Positions 16,722-24,418 of a stretch of 64,000 bases of DNA are shown in pieces. Below the pieces are notes generated by a model. It was not told the DNA's origin. It did not search any database and was given only the letters and a program-made list of their open reading frames with translations. Within the stretch, counting starts at the first letter, position 1, and every line of letters begins with the position of its first letter. The stretch comes from Allokutzneria sp. A3M-2-11 16. Its GTDB lineage: Bacteria > Actinomycetota > Actinomycetes > Mycobacteriales > Pseudonocardiaceae. Both the position numbers and the translations under genes were made by a program. Where the stretch lies: assembly GCF_024213555.1 (NCBI RefSeq), contig NZ_JANAVO010000001.1:248001-312000 (forward strand), written 5' to 3'.

Positions 16722-17699
16722 TCATTCACGTCCAGCCAGCTCGGCCAGCCCGGACTCCAGGGAGCGCACGGGTGCGTAGCCCAGCTCCGACCGCGCCTTC
16801 GAGATGTCGATCGTGCCCTCCGCCCCGCTGACCCAGACCGACATCCGGTCGACCGGCGGCGCGCCGCGCAGGCCGAGCAGTTCCCACACCGCTTCCCCCG
16901 ACGCGGCCGCGATCCTGGCGAGCCCAGCGGGAATCGACCGCTTCGGCTCGGAAATCCCTTGGGTGGCGAGCAGTTCCGTGGCGAACTCGCGGAAGACGAC
17001 CGGCCGCCCGTCGGTGACGAAGTACGCCTCGCCCGCCCTGCCCCTGTCCGCCGCGAGAACGAGTCCTTCGACCACGTTGTCCACGTGGGTGACGTCCACG
17101 AAGTGGCGGCCTCCGCCGATCCACGCGAACTTCCCCGCCCGCACAGCGGAAACGAGCGACGGCAGCAGCGTCGTGTCCCCGCGCCCCCAGATCACGCAGG
17201 GTCGGAGCACCACGGTGTCGAGCCCGTCGAAGCCCAGCACCTCAGCCTCGGCGCGCGCCTTGCTCGCCGCGTACGCGGCCGACGAATTCGGTTGCAGCGC
17301 AAAGGTTTCGTTCGCATTGACCAGCGGCTGACCGTTGCGCAGACCTGCCTCGCTGCCGACGTGGACCAGGCGCCGCACACCCGCGTCACGGCAGGCGGTC
17401 AGCATGCCGAGCGTGCCCACCGCGTTGTCGCGCAGGAACTCCACGCGGCTGCCGGAGCCGGGGGTGCGGGCGGCGGCGTGAAACGCCAGCTCGGCGCCGC
17501 GAGCCGCTTCGCGAAGGGAGCCGACGTCACTCAGGTCACCGCGCACCGGCTTGGCACCGAGGTCGGCGACGGCGCTCGCGGCGCGTTCACTGCGCGCCAG
17601 CGCGCGGACCGCGTGCCCGTCTCCGACGAGGCGCCGGATCAAGGCAGCCCCCACGAACCCGGAACCACCCGTGACGAAGACGTCCACCGCGACCACCAC
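16722..17699 (-). CDS. NAD(P)-dependent epimerase/dehydratase, extended SDR
   Basis: 325 residues from a GTG. Rossmann nucleotide motif VFVTGGSGFVGAALIRRL, conserved Asn-Ser/Thr region, and catalytic YAASKARAEAEVL. The C-terminal half resembles 3-beta-hydroxysteroid dehydrogenase/isomerase-like SDRs (RHFVDVTHVDNVVEGLVLA, AYFVTDGRPVVFREF). The substrate is unknown. It diverges from a TetR regulator across a 34-bp palindrome, so it is probably the regulator's target. Confidence 0.8.
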   Translation of the reverse strand: MVVAVDVFVTGGSGFVGAALIRRLVGDGHAVRALARSERAASAVADLGAKPVRGDLSDVGSLREAARGAELAFHAAARTPGSGSRVEFLRDNAVGTLGMLTACRDAGVRRLVHVGSEAGLRNGQPLVNANETFALQPNSSAAYAASKARAEAEVLGFDGLDTVVLRPCVIWGRGDTTLLPSLVSAVRAGKFAWIGGGRHFVDVTHVDNVVEGLVLAADRGRAGEAYFVTDGRPVVFREFATELLATQGISEPKRSIPAGLARIAAASGEAVWELLGLRGAPPVDRMSVWVSGAEGTIDISKARSELGYAPVRSLESGLAELAGRE

Positions 17700-17713
17700 T
17701 CCCGACTAAGTTG

Positions 17714-17747
17714 ACCGATCGTCATAGTTAAAACTATGAGGATCGGT
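17714..17747. promoter_or_regulatory. 34-bp palindromic operator between SDR and TetR genes
   Basis: Arms ACCGATCGTCATAGTT and AACTATGAGGATCGGT flank a central AA, a near-perfect inverted repeat with one mismatched pair (C/G). It lies in a 59-bp divergent intergenic region and overlaps both promoters. A TetR dimer from the adjacent gene most likely binds it to repress both directions. Confidence 0.8.
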
Positions 17748-17758
17748 ATAGTCAAGTT

Positions 17759-18337
17759 GTGCCACGACCCAAGTCGGATTCCCGAGACAAGATCGTCGAG
17801 AGCGCGCGCAGGCTGCTGCGCAGGCAGGGCTACCACGGCACCGGCCTGGCGCAGGTGATCGAGGACAGCGGGGCCCCGCGCGGCTCGCTGTACTTCCTGT
17901 TCCCCGGCGGGAAGGAGGAACTGGCCGTCGCCGGCGTGCGCGAGTGCATCGGCGAGTGGGCCGACCTGATCCGCCAGGCGCGCGCGGCCAGCTCGACGCC
18001 GGAAGAGTGGATCGCGTTGATGTGCACGGGTTTCGCGGACCAGCTGCGGTCCTCGGACTTCACCGAGGGCTGTCCGATCACGACGGTGACGCTGGACTCC
18101 GTGCCCGCCTCCGCACCGTTGACGGAGGCGTGCCGGGACGCCTACTCGGCCTGGCTGGCCGCGCTCGCCGAGTGCCTGGTGTCCTACGGCGTCGAGCGGA
18201 AGCGGGCGGACGATCTGGCGATGCTGATGCTGATCTGCCTGGAAGGCGCGATGGTGCTCTGCCGCGCCTTCCAGTCCACCGACCCGATGGAAAGGGTCAT
18301 CCCACAGGTGCTGGCACTGATCGAGCACCCGGGCTGA
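17759..18337 (+). CDS. TetR/AcrR-family repressor
   Basis: 192 residues from the GTG at 17759. The N-terminal HTH reads SRDKIVESARRLLRRQGYHG, TGLAQVIEDSGAPRGSLYFL and FPGGKEELA, of the LmrA/YxaF-like TetR subgroup. The C-terminal ligand domain is generic. It probably autoregulates and controls the divergent SDR through the palindrome at 17714-17747. Its 3' end overlaps the convergent PLP enzyme gene by 41 bp. Confidence 0.85.
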   Translation: MPRPKSDSRDKIVESARRLLRRQGYHGTGLAQVIEDSGAPRGSLYFLFPGGKEELAVAGVRECIGEWADLIRQARAASSTPEEWIALMCTGFADQLRSSDFTEGCPITTVTLDSVPASAPLTEACRDAYSAWLAALAECLVSYGVERKRADDLAMLMLICLEGAMVLCRAFQSTDPMERVIPQVLALIEHPG

Positions 18338-19463
18338 CCGCGGCCCGGACCGCCGCGTCGAGGTCGGCCCACAGGTCCTCGACGTCTTCAAGACCCACCG
18401 ACATGCGCAGCAGCTGGTCGGACACACCGCAGCCGTGCCTGTCGGCCTCCTCGACGATGCGGTGGCTCAGCGAGGCGGGGTGCTGGATGAGGGTGTCCAC
18501 GCTGCCGAGGCTGACCGCCGGGGTCACCAGCCGGACAGCGGCGATCACCGCGTGCGGATCGCTCTCCACCTCGAAGGCCACCAGCGGACCACCGAGTCGC
18601 GGGTAGTGCACGCGCCGGACTCCAGGATGCGCGGCGAGCCTCCTGGCGAGTTCGACAGCCGTCGCCGACTGGGCCTTGATGCGCACGGGAAGCGTAGAAA
18701 GCCCGCGCAGCAACAGATATCCGGCGAGCGGGTGCAGAACTCCGCCGGTGACCATGCGGATCTGCCGCAGTACGCGCGCGTAGGACTCGTCGCACGCGAC
18801 GACACCGCCGAGCACATCTCCATGCCCGCCAAGGAACTTCGTCGCGCTGTGCAGCACGATGGAAGCGCCGGACTCCGCGGGGCGTTGCAGTACCGGAGTC
18901 GCGAAAGTGTTGTCCACCAACAAAGGCACCGATCCGCACGCGTCGGCGAGCGCGCGCAGGTCGACCTCGCTCAGCGTCGGGTTGGCGGGCGTCTCGACGA
19001 TCACCAGCCCGGTGTCGGGCCGGATCGCGGCGGCGACACCGTCCGGATCGGCCCAGGTGAGCTGGTTGCCGAGCAGTCCGGAGGCGATCAGGTGATCGCT
19101 GGTCCCGTAGAGCGGGCGGACCGCGACCACGTGCGGCCGCCCCGACGAGACCGCGGCGAGCAGGCACGCGGACAACGCGGCCATCCCGCTGGCGAAGGAC
19201 ACGGCGGCGGGCAGCCCTTCGAGTGCGGCGAGCGCGGCCTCGAACCGGGCGACGGTCGGGTTCCCGAGGCGGCCGTAGATCGGCGCACCGGGCAGCTCCG
19301 CCCCCGCGGCGAAGGCGTCCAGCCGGATCGCCTCCTCCCGGCTGTCCCGGGACGGGTAGGTCGTGGAGAGGTCGAGCGGCACGGCGTGGACGCCGAGGTC
19401 GACGAGGTCTTCGCGGCCCGCGTGGACGGCCGTTGTCTCCAGCTGCATGAGCAGCAGCGTCAA
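18297..19463 (-). CDS. Cys/Met-metabolism PLP enzyme, cystathionine gamma-lyase/synthase or methionine gamma-lyase type
   Basis: 388 residues of aspartate-aminotransferase fold type I. Seen: PIYGRLGNPTVARFEAALA, FASGMAALSACLLA, ETPANPTLSEVDL, and the PLP-lysine motif HSATKFLGGHGDVLGG. The C-terminal region SLGSVDTLIQHPASLSH is typical of the family. Residues that separate gamma-synthase, gamma-lyase and methionine gamma-lyase cannot be decided here. It diverges from an Lrp/AsnC regulator 45 bp away, an arrangement often seen for amino-acid catabolic lyases, which favours a degradative role. Confidence 0.82.
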   Translation of the reverse strand: MTLLLMQLETTAVHAGREDLVDLGVHAVPLDLSTTYPSRDSREEAIRLDAFAAGAELPGAPIYGRLGNPTVARFEAALAALEGLPAAVSFASGMAALSACLLAAVSSGRPHVVAVRPLYGTSDHLIASGLLGNQLTWADPDGVAAAIRPDTGLVIVETPANPTLSEVDLRALADACGSVPLLVDNTFATPVLQRPAESGASIVLHSATKFLGGHGDVLGGVVACDESYARVLRQIRMVTGGVLHPLAGYLLLRGLSTLPVRIKAQSATAVELARRLAAHPGVRRVHYPRLGGPLVAFEVESDPHAVIAAVRLVTPAVSLGSVDTLIQHPASLSHRIVEEADRHGCGVSDQLLRMSVGLEDVEDLWADLDAAVRAAVSPGARSVPAPVG

Positions 19464-19508
19464 AGATCTACCGGCTCAGCGGCAAGAAATCCGCTTAGAA
19501 TTCGGCGA

Positions 19509-19976
19509 ATGACGGCGAACGTGCGCTTGGATCCGGTCGACCTCGATATCCTGCGGGTGCTCCAGAACGACGCACGGACCTCCAACAAGGAGCTGGCCGC
19601 CGCGGTCGGCGTCGCGCCGTCCACCTGCCTGGACCGGGTCAACCGGCTCCGCGAGGCGGGCGTGATCCTCGGCCAGGACCTGCGCGTGGACGCGGCGAAG
19701 CTGGGCAGGCCGCTGGAGGCGTTCCTGTCCGTGCGCGTGCAGCCGCACCGCCGTCCGCTGGTCGACCCGTTCGTGGAACACGTTCTGGCGCAACCGGAAA
19801 CGCGCGCGCTCTACCACCTGACCGGGCCGGACGACTTCCTCGTGCACGTCGCCGCGCGCAGCGCCGCGGACCTGCAACGCCTGGTGCTGGACGAGTTCAC
19901 CGCCCGCACCGAGGTGGCGCTGGTGCACACCAACCTGATCTTCCAACACTGGCGCGGCGGCCCACTCCTCCCCTGA
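19509..19976 (+). CDS. Lrp/AsnC-family regulator
   Basis: 155 residues. N-terminal HTH: LDPVDLDILRVLQNDARTSN, KELAAAVGVAPSTCLDRVNR and LREAGVI. The C-terminal RAM ligand domain shows FLSVRVQPH, VLAQPETRALYHLTGPDDFL and HTNLIFQHWRGGPL. The divergent PLP enzyme for sulfur amino acids is the likely target, with an amino acid as effector. The stop is followed by the R2 hairpin element. Confidence 0.88.
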   Translation: MTANVRLDPVDLDILRVLQNDARTSNKELAAAVGVAPSTCLDRVNRLREAGVILGQDLRVDAAKLGRPLEAFLSVRVQPHRRPLVDPFVEHVLAQPETRALYHLTGPDDFLVHVAARSAADLQRLVLDEFTARTEVALVHTNLIFQHWRGGPLLP

Positions 19977-19992
19977 CCGCCGTAGTTCCTAC

Positions 19993-20114
19993 GTCTTCAA
20001 GTACCACCCACCCCCGCCCCAGCGATCTCTAACCGCACCCAACCTCCGCGCGCCGCCGACCGGGTTTGGTGCGGTTTACGACAGCCACAGGCGGGGTTGG
20101 TCGTACTTGAAGAC
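19993..20114. repeat. Hairpin element with GTCTTCAAGTAC ends, copy R2
   Basis: A 122-bp segment between convergent genes starts GTCTTCAAGTACCACC and ends with the complementary GTACTTGAAGAC. Inner arms also pair (TAACCGCACC with GGTGCGGTTT), giving a long imperfect palindrome. It shares its end sequence and layout with R1 at 8411. Its position could make it a bidirectional terminator. Confidence 0.82.
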
Positions 20115-20154
20115 GTGCCAACCACGCCGGGCGTCAGGTGGTGCGTGCAGGGTG

Positions 20155-20625
20155 TCAGGGGCGGTGCATGGGGACGTGGGGAATGCCGTCGTCGTCCAGG
20201 AACTCGTCGCCGATCACGCGGTATCCCAGTGACGTGTAGAAGTCCGCGACCTGGGTCTGCGCGTCGAGCACCGAGGGCTGGTCACCGATCTCCGTCAGCG
20301 CCGTCTCCATCAGCGCACGCGACAGGCCCTGCCCGCGCGCGGGCGCCGCGGTCACGACGCGGCCGATGCGGGCCGTGCCGTTCGGTTCGTCGAGCACGCG
20401 AGCGTAGGCCAGCACAACTGCCTCCCCGACGTCCGGATCGTCGGTCTCCCACCACAGGTGCACGGTCGACGGCGCGAGGTCGCGGCCGTCCAGCTCCGGG
20501 TACGCCGCCTTCTGCTCGACCACGAACACGTCCACCCGCAACCTCAGGATGCGGTACAGCTCCTCCGCGCTGAGCTCGTTCCCGGTCGCCCTGCGCTGAA
20601 TCCTCTCGGTCTTCGTCACGCGCAC
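20155..20625 (-). CDS. ElaA-type GNAT acetyltransferase
   Basis: 156 residues. ElaA-like features: SAEELYRILRLRVDVFVVEQ near the N-terminus, AYPELDGRDL, acetyl-CoA loop VVTAAPARGQGLSRALMETAL, and the C-terminal VADFYTSLGYRVIGDEFLDD plus IPHVPMHR. Such proteins are small soluble acyltransferases with unknown physiological substrate. Starts with GTG. A short gap before the divergent LysE gene holds the promoters. Confidence 0.88.
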   Translation of the reverse strand: MRVTKTERIQRRATGNELSAEELYRILRLRVDVFVVEQKAAYPELDGRDLAPSTVHLWWETDDPDVGEAVVLAYARVLDEPNGTARIGRVVTAAPARGQGLSRALMETALTEIGDQPSVLDAQTQVADFYTSLGYRVIGDEFLDDDGIPHVPMHRP

Positions 20626-20799
20626 GTGCGTACCAGAGCCAGGCCGGAAGAACCAGTGTGACGACCGGGTGACGTGGTGGAAACCACGGCAAATCCGTCA
20701 AGATTCCGCAAAATCTTCTGCTAATCTCGTCAAGGCCAAGAAATTTGCCTGCCTGAGGCAAACAGGTCCCGCGAGCTGTCCACCAAAAGGGGGTGCGCC

Positions 20800-21426
20800 A
20801 TGTCCGCCATCGACACCAGCCAGATCCCGGTCTTCGTCATAGCCAGCGTGATCTTCGTGATCACCCCGGGGGTCGACGTCTTCCTGCTGCTGCGCACCTC
20901 CATGCGCACCGGCACGCGGGCGGGCCTGCTCACCCTCGCCGGAATCCACTCCGCGAGCCTGGTCCACGTGGCCCTCGTGGTCTCCGGCCTCGGCGTCGTG
21001 CTCGCGAGCAACCCGGGCGTGCTCACGGTGCTGCGCTGGCTGGGCGCGGCCTACCTGACCTACCTGGCGCTGGGCATCGCCCGCGACGTGTGGCGTTCGC
21101 GCGGCGGCCGGGACAACGGCGGGGAAGCCTTGCGCGGCAACGACAACCCGTTCCGGCGCGGCTTCGTCTGCAACATCACCAACCCGAAGATGCTGCTGTT
21201 CTGCCTCGCGTTCCTGCCGCAGTTCATGGGCTCGGCGAGCAGCCCGGTGCTCCAGCTCGGCCTGCTCGGCGCGGTGTTCCTCGCGCTCGCGGCGGCGTGG
21301 GAGACCGGGATCGTGCTCACCGCGGCGCGGGTCTCCGGCAGGCTCCAGCGGCCCGCCGTCCTGACCACGCTGGACGTGGTCTCCGCGACGGCCTTCCTGA
21401 CCATGTCGGTCGGACTGGTCGTCTGA
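20800..21426 (+). CDS. LysE/RhtB-family amino-acid exporter
   Basis: 208 residues with about six hydrophobic segments. The family motif near the N-terminus is VIFVITPGVDVFLLLRTSMR and GTRAGLLTLAGIHSASLVHV; the later NPFRRGFVCNITNPKMLLFC matches the conserved loop (GxxxNxxNPK) of LysE proteins. Exports an amino acid or homoserine lactone; substrate unresolved. The ATG follows AAAAGGGGGTG. Upstream small inverted repeats (TTTGCCT..AGGCAAA at 20744-20762; AAGATT..AATCTT near 20700) could bind a regulator. Confidence 0.88.
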   Translation: MSAIDTSQIPVFVIASVIFVITPGVDVFLLLRTSMRTGTRAGLLTLAGIHSASLVHVALVVSGLGVVLASNPGVLTVLRWLGAAYLTYLALGIARDVWRSRGGRDNGGEALRGNDNPFRRGFVCNITNPKMLLFCLAFLPQFMGSASSPVLQLGLLGAVFLALAAAWETGIVLTAARVSGRLQRPAVLTTLDVVSATAFLTMSVGLVV

Positions 21427-21434
21427 CCGCCCGG

Positions 21435-21842
21435 CTAGTCGAAGTCCTGCCAGTCGACGCTGGTGGGACGACGGCCACTGGTGCGGAGGTGTTCCCGCGC
21501 GGCGGCGATCACGTCCTCGACGGGGATCTCCGCCGTCGCGGGGTACTCGGTGTCCGAAGTCATGTAGTAGTAGAGGACCGGCTCCGGGACAGCGGTGGCG
21601 CCGGGGTTGCGGCTGCCACATCCCGCGTGGTCGGGTCCGGAGTAGAAGAGCACCCCACGGTCATCGTTGAGCCCCACGTCAAGCGTTGCCGCGCCGAGGT
21701 CATCGGCGGGCAGCAGTTCGACGAGCGCCGACGTGCGAGTGCGCCGAACCTCCTCCAGGGCTTCGGCGAGTTGGTCCTCGTCAGTGATCCGGGCGGGTGT
21801 CTCACCGTGCTCGAAGTCGTAGTAGGCGTTCAACGCCGCCAT
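21435..21842 (-). CDS. Imm1-family immunity protein, orphan
   Basis: 135 residues. The Imm1 pattern is clear: AYYDFEHGE at the start, ITDEDQLAEALEEVR, LDVGLNDDRGVLFYSGPDH, VLYYYMTSDTEYPATAEIPV, EDVIAAAREHL and GRRPTSVDWQ. Imm1 proteins neutralise polymorphic toxins, often nucleic-acid deaminases or nucleases delivered by secretion systems, and normally follow the toxin gene. No intact toxin is present upstream. The ATG at 21842 follows AAGGGGGAG. Convergent with LysE, eight bases apart. Confidence 0.82.
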   Translation of the reverse strand: MAALNAYYDFEHGETPARITDEDQLAEALEEVRRTRTSALVELLPADDLGAATLDVGLNDDRGVLFYSGPDHAGCGSRNPGATAVPEPVLYYYMTSDTEYPATAEIPVEDVIAAAREHLRTSGRRPTSVDWQDFD

Positions 21843-21961
21843 GGCGCGGCTCCCCCTTCGAACGTTCTCCGATAACCGTCGCTGCCGAGCACGGTGAGTG
21901 TGTACCCGGTGGGCAACAGTGACGTTTCGGGTCCCGGTGGTGACCATCCGGGCGGCACATT

Positions 21962-22246
21962 TCAGTTCGACGTCGGCCGATCGCGCGGCTCGTCGATTGC
22001 GTGGCAGGCCCCGACCGTGCGTTTCGTTCCCCCGCCCGGAACCACTGTCGGAAGTAGCTCGACGTGAGCCCATGAGGCCAGTTGCTGACAGCGCACGGCC
22101 AGGGTTGCCGGTGATGTCGGCAACGCGGAAGAGTCCAACGGCTGAGGGAGCGCAACGCTGCCACCAAGCCCTGAGATCCAGGACTCGACGCGGTCGGGTA
22201 CCCGTGCCAACAGCAGCCGCACCTGTTCTCGAACCGACGACGCCAC
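21962..22246 (-). pseudogene. Uncertain ORF upstream of imm1, possible toxin-gene remnant
   Basis: 94 codons from a GTG at 22246, same strand and upstream of imm1. It begins VASSVREQVRLLLARVPDRV and has amphipathic helical character but no recognisable domain or catalytic motif. No convincing ribosome site. Base composition is slightly lower in GC than the neighbours. The place is where an Imm1-paired toxin would be expected, so a truncated or decayed toxin gene is one reading; a chance frame is the other. Confidence 0.25.
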
Positions 22247-22323
22247 GTCTACCCACTCTGGACAGGAACTGCTCAGTGCGGGACGGAATCGCGTCGATCC
22301 ACCCGATCGAACCCCGCCCAAAA

Positions 22324-22366
22324 GAAGAGGCGAGGGCGGTTGCAGGGACCGTCCTCGCCTCTTCTG
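22324..22366 (-). terminator. Intrinsic terminator of the first trypsin gene
   Basis: 13-bp perfect stem AGAAGAGGCGAGG with CCTCGCCTCTTCT, extended inward by further pairs. On the minus strand it is followed by TTTT. It starts 18 bases past the protease stop. Confidence 0.85.
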
Positions 22367-22383
22367 CTTGCTGTGTAACGAAA

Positions 22384-23181
22384 TTACGAGTTGATCTGAG
22401 CGGTCAGCACGGCGTGGTACGGGGCGACCCTGGCGTAGACGCCGGGGTAGTTCGGCAGCGCGCAGCCGCGGCCCCAGGAGACGACGCCGATCAGCTTGCC
22501 ACCGGCGACCATCGGGCCACCGGAGTCACCCTGGCAGCTGTCCTTGCCACCGGCCGGGATGCCCGCGCACACCATGGAGGTGTTGCTGTACTGCGGGTAC
22601 GCGGTCTTGCAGGTGGCGTCGGAGGTCACCGGGACGTCGACCTTGAGCAGGTAGCGCGAGGCCGAGCCGCCGGAGCTGGTGGTGCCCCAGCCGAGGACGG
22701 TGGAGTTGGTCCCGGCCGCGTAGAGCGCGGTGTCCTGCGGCGTGGCCAGCGGCAGCACGGCCGAGTTGACCCCGCTGGCCAGCGTCAGCACGGCGACGTC
22801 GTAGCCGGCGGTCGCGGTGGTGTAGCTGGGGTGCACCCAGACCTTGGTCACGTTGGTGACCGTGCCCGCGGTGCTCTGCTTGTCCTCGCGGCCGGAGACC
22901 ACGCGGACCGAGGAGGCGGCGGTGCCCTTCACGCAGTGCGCGGCGGTGACGACCTTGGTCGGCGAGACCAGGGTGCCGCCGCAGAACTGGAAACCGGAGG
23001 TGTTGGTCAGGAAGACCGTCCACGGGTAGGTGCCGATGCTGGCCCGGGTTCCGCCGACGATCTGGGTCTGCGGATCACCGTTGTCGGCAGCGGCAGCGGC
23101 CGGGACGAAGGAAAGCCCGATCGCCGAGACGGCCACGGCCGCTCCGGCGAACCTAACCAGGCGACGCAGGGTTCCCGCCAT
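22384..23181 (-). CDS. Secreted trypsin-like serine protease 1
   Basis: 265 residues. The signal peptide (FAGAAVAVSAIGLSFVPAAAA) is followed by a short propeptide and the activation-site N-terminus IVGGTRASIG. Catalytic triad: His in TAAHC, Asp in GYDVAVLTL, Ser in GDSGGPM. The specificity pocket has Asp six residues before Ser (GKDSCQGDSGGP), as in trypsin (Arg/Lys). Six cysteines match three disulfides. The ATG follows AGAGGAG. Closely similar to the next protease, so a tandem duplicate. Confidence 0.93.
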   Translation of the reverse strand: MAGTLRRLVRFAGAAVAVSAIGLSFVPAAAAADNGDPQTQIVGGTRASIGTYPWTVFLTNTSGFQFCGGTLVSPTKVVTAAHCVKGTAASSVRVVSGREDKQSTAGTVTNVTKVWVHPSYTTATAGYDVAVLTLASGVNSAVLPLATPQDTALYAAGTNSTVLGWGTTSSGGSASRYLLKVDVPVTSDATCKTAYPQYSNTSMVCAGIPAGGKDSCQGDSGGPMVAGGKLIGVVSWGRGCALPNYPGVYARVAPYHAVLTAQINS

Positions 23182-23382
23182 GGTTGTGCTCCTCTCACAT
23201 GCCCCGGGCCCTCACCCGGGGTGAACACAATGCAAGCGTTCGGTGATGAAGTGACACAACGGCCGTTAGATGTAGGCTGAACAGCTCAGCACTTGGGAAA
23301 TGCTTCACAAAAACGGCTTGGACCGGTGAATTCATCGGCAAAGTGAAGCTTTTACCGAATAGATCGCAGAGCCGCGACGGCG

Positions 23383-23426
23383 TCCGGCCCGGCACACCCC
23401 CACTGGGCGGGGTGTGCCGGGCCGGA
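23383..23426 (-). terminator. Hairpin downstream of the second trypsin gene
   Basis: 18-bp perfect stem TCCGGCCCGGCACACCCC with GGGGTGTGCCGGGCCGGA, 8-nt loop, beginning about 25 bases after the protease stop on the minus strand. There is no U-tract, but its position and strength indicate termination or 3' stability. Confidence 0.75.
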
Positions 23427-23450
23427 GCCGGCAGGGGACGAGCGAGCGGA

Positions 23451-24242
23451 TCAGGACTTGATCTGCTCCTGGAGCACGTCGTGGTAGGCCGCGACGCGGG
23501 CGTAGACACCGGGCTTCTTCGGCGCGGCGCAACCCTCGCCCCACGACACGACGCCGATCAGCTTGCCGCCGCCGACCATCGGGCCACCGGAGTCACCCTG
23601 GCAGCTGTCCTTGCCGCCCTCCGGAATACCGGCGCACACCATCGAGGCGTTGCTGTACTGGGAGTACGCCGCCTTGCAGGTGGCGTCGGAGGTCACCGGG
23701 ACGTCGACCTTGAGCAGGTAGCGCGAAGCCGCCCCACCGGAGCTGGTGGTGCCCCAGCCGAGCACGGTGGAGTTCGCGCCCTCCTTGTAGAGGGCCGCGT
23801 CGGCGGAGGAGGCCAGCGGGGCCGCCTTCTGCGTCAGGTTCGAGCCCAGCGTCAGCACCGCGACGTCGAAACCGGCGGTCGCCGTCGTGTACTGCGGGTG
23901 CACCCAGACCTTGGACACCGCGGCGGTCGTGCCGTCCGTCGCCTGCTTGTCCTCGCGGCCCGCGACCACCTTGATGCTCTCGGCGGTCTTGCCCTTCACG
24001 CAGTGCGCGGCGGTGACGATCTTGTTCGCCGCGGCGACGGTGCCGCCGCAGAACTGGAAACCGGAGGTGTTAGTCAGGAAGACCGCGTACGGGTGATCGG
24101 CGATCTTCGCGCGCTCACCACCGACGATCTTCTGCTCCGGCGGGGTTGCCGCAGTGGCCACGGACAGCGAGGAAATCCCACAGGTGGCCACCGCGAGCGC
24201 GACCCCGACGGTTTTGGCCAGACGGTGCAGGGTTGCCGCCAT
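23451..24242 (-). CDS. Secreted trypsin-like serine protease 2
   Basis: 263 residues. Signal peptide VGVALAVATCGISSLSVATA, then PPEQ-KIVGGERAKI. Triad: TAAHC, GFDVAVLTL, GDSGGPM; pocket Asp in GKDSCQGDSGGP. Long stretches are identical to protease 1 (FLTNTSGFQFCGGT, VLGWGTTSSGG, SRYLLKVDVPVTSDATCK). The ATG at 24242 follows GGGAGGC; the longer open frame has no credible N-terminus. It has its own promoter region (24243-24418) and hairpin. Confidence 0.93.
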   Translation of the reverse strand: MAATLHRLAKTVGVALAVATCGISSLSVATAATPPEQKIVGGERAKIADHPYAVFLTNTSGFQFCGGTVAAANKIVTAAHCVKGKTAESIKVVAGREDKQATDGTTAAVSKVWVHPQYTTATAGFDVAVLTLGSNLTQKAAPLASSADAALYKEGANSTVLGWGTTSSGGAASRYLLKVDVPVTSDATCKAAYSQYSNASMVCAGIPEGGKDSCQGDSGGPMVGGGKLIGVVSWGEGCAAPKKPGVYARVAAYHDVLQEQIKS

Positions 24243-24418
24243 CTTTGCCTCCCAATCGCGCATCTCAGCAGTTGTTTCCCCGGTTGGGTGACACCCGGGG
24301 CTACACAGAGCAAACGCTTGGGGGAGATCAAGGCACAACGGCTATTCGAATTAGTCTATTCAGCCCAGTCGAATGGACCACACGCCGCGATGCGTACTAC
24401 TCCATTAGTGATCATGAA

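Noticed and set aside
18381-18395. GACGTCTTCAAGACC as another hairpin-element end
   Set aside because: It lies within the coding sequence of the PLP enzyme, encodes conserved-looking residues and has no partner arm.
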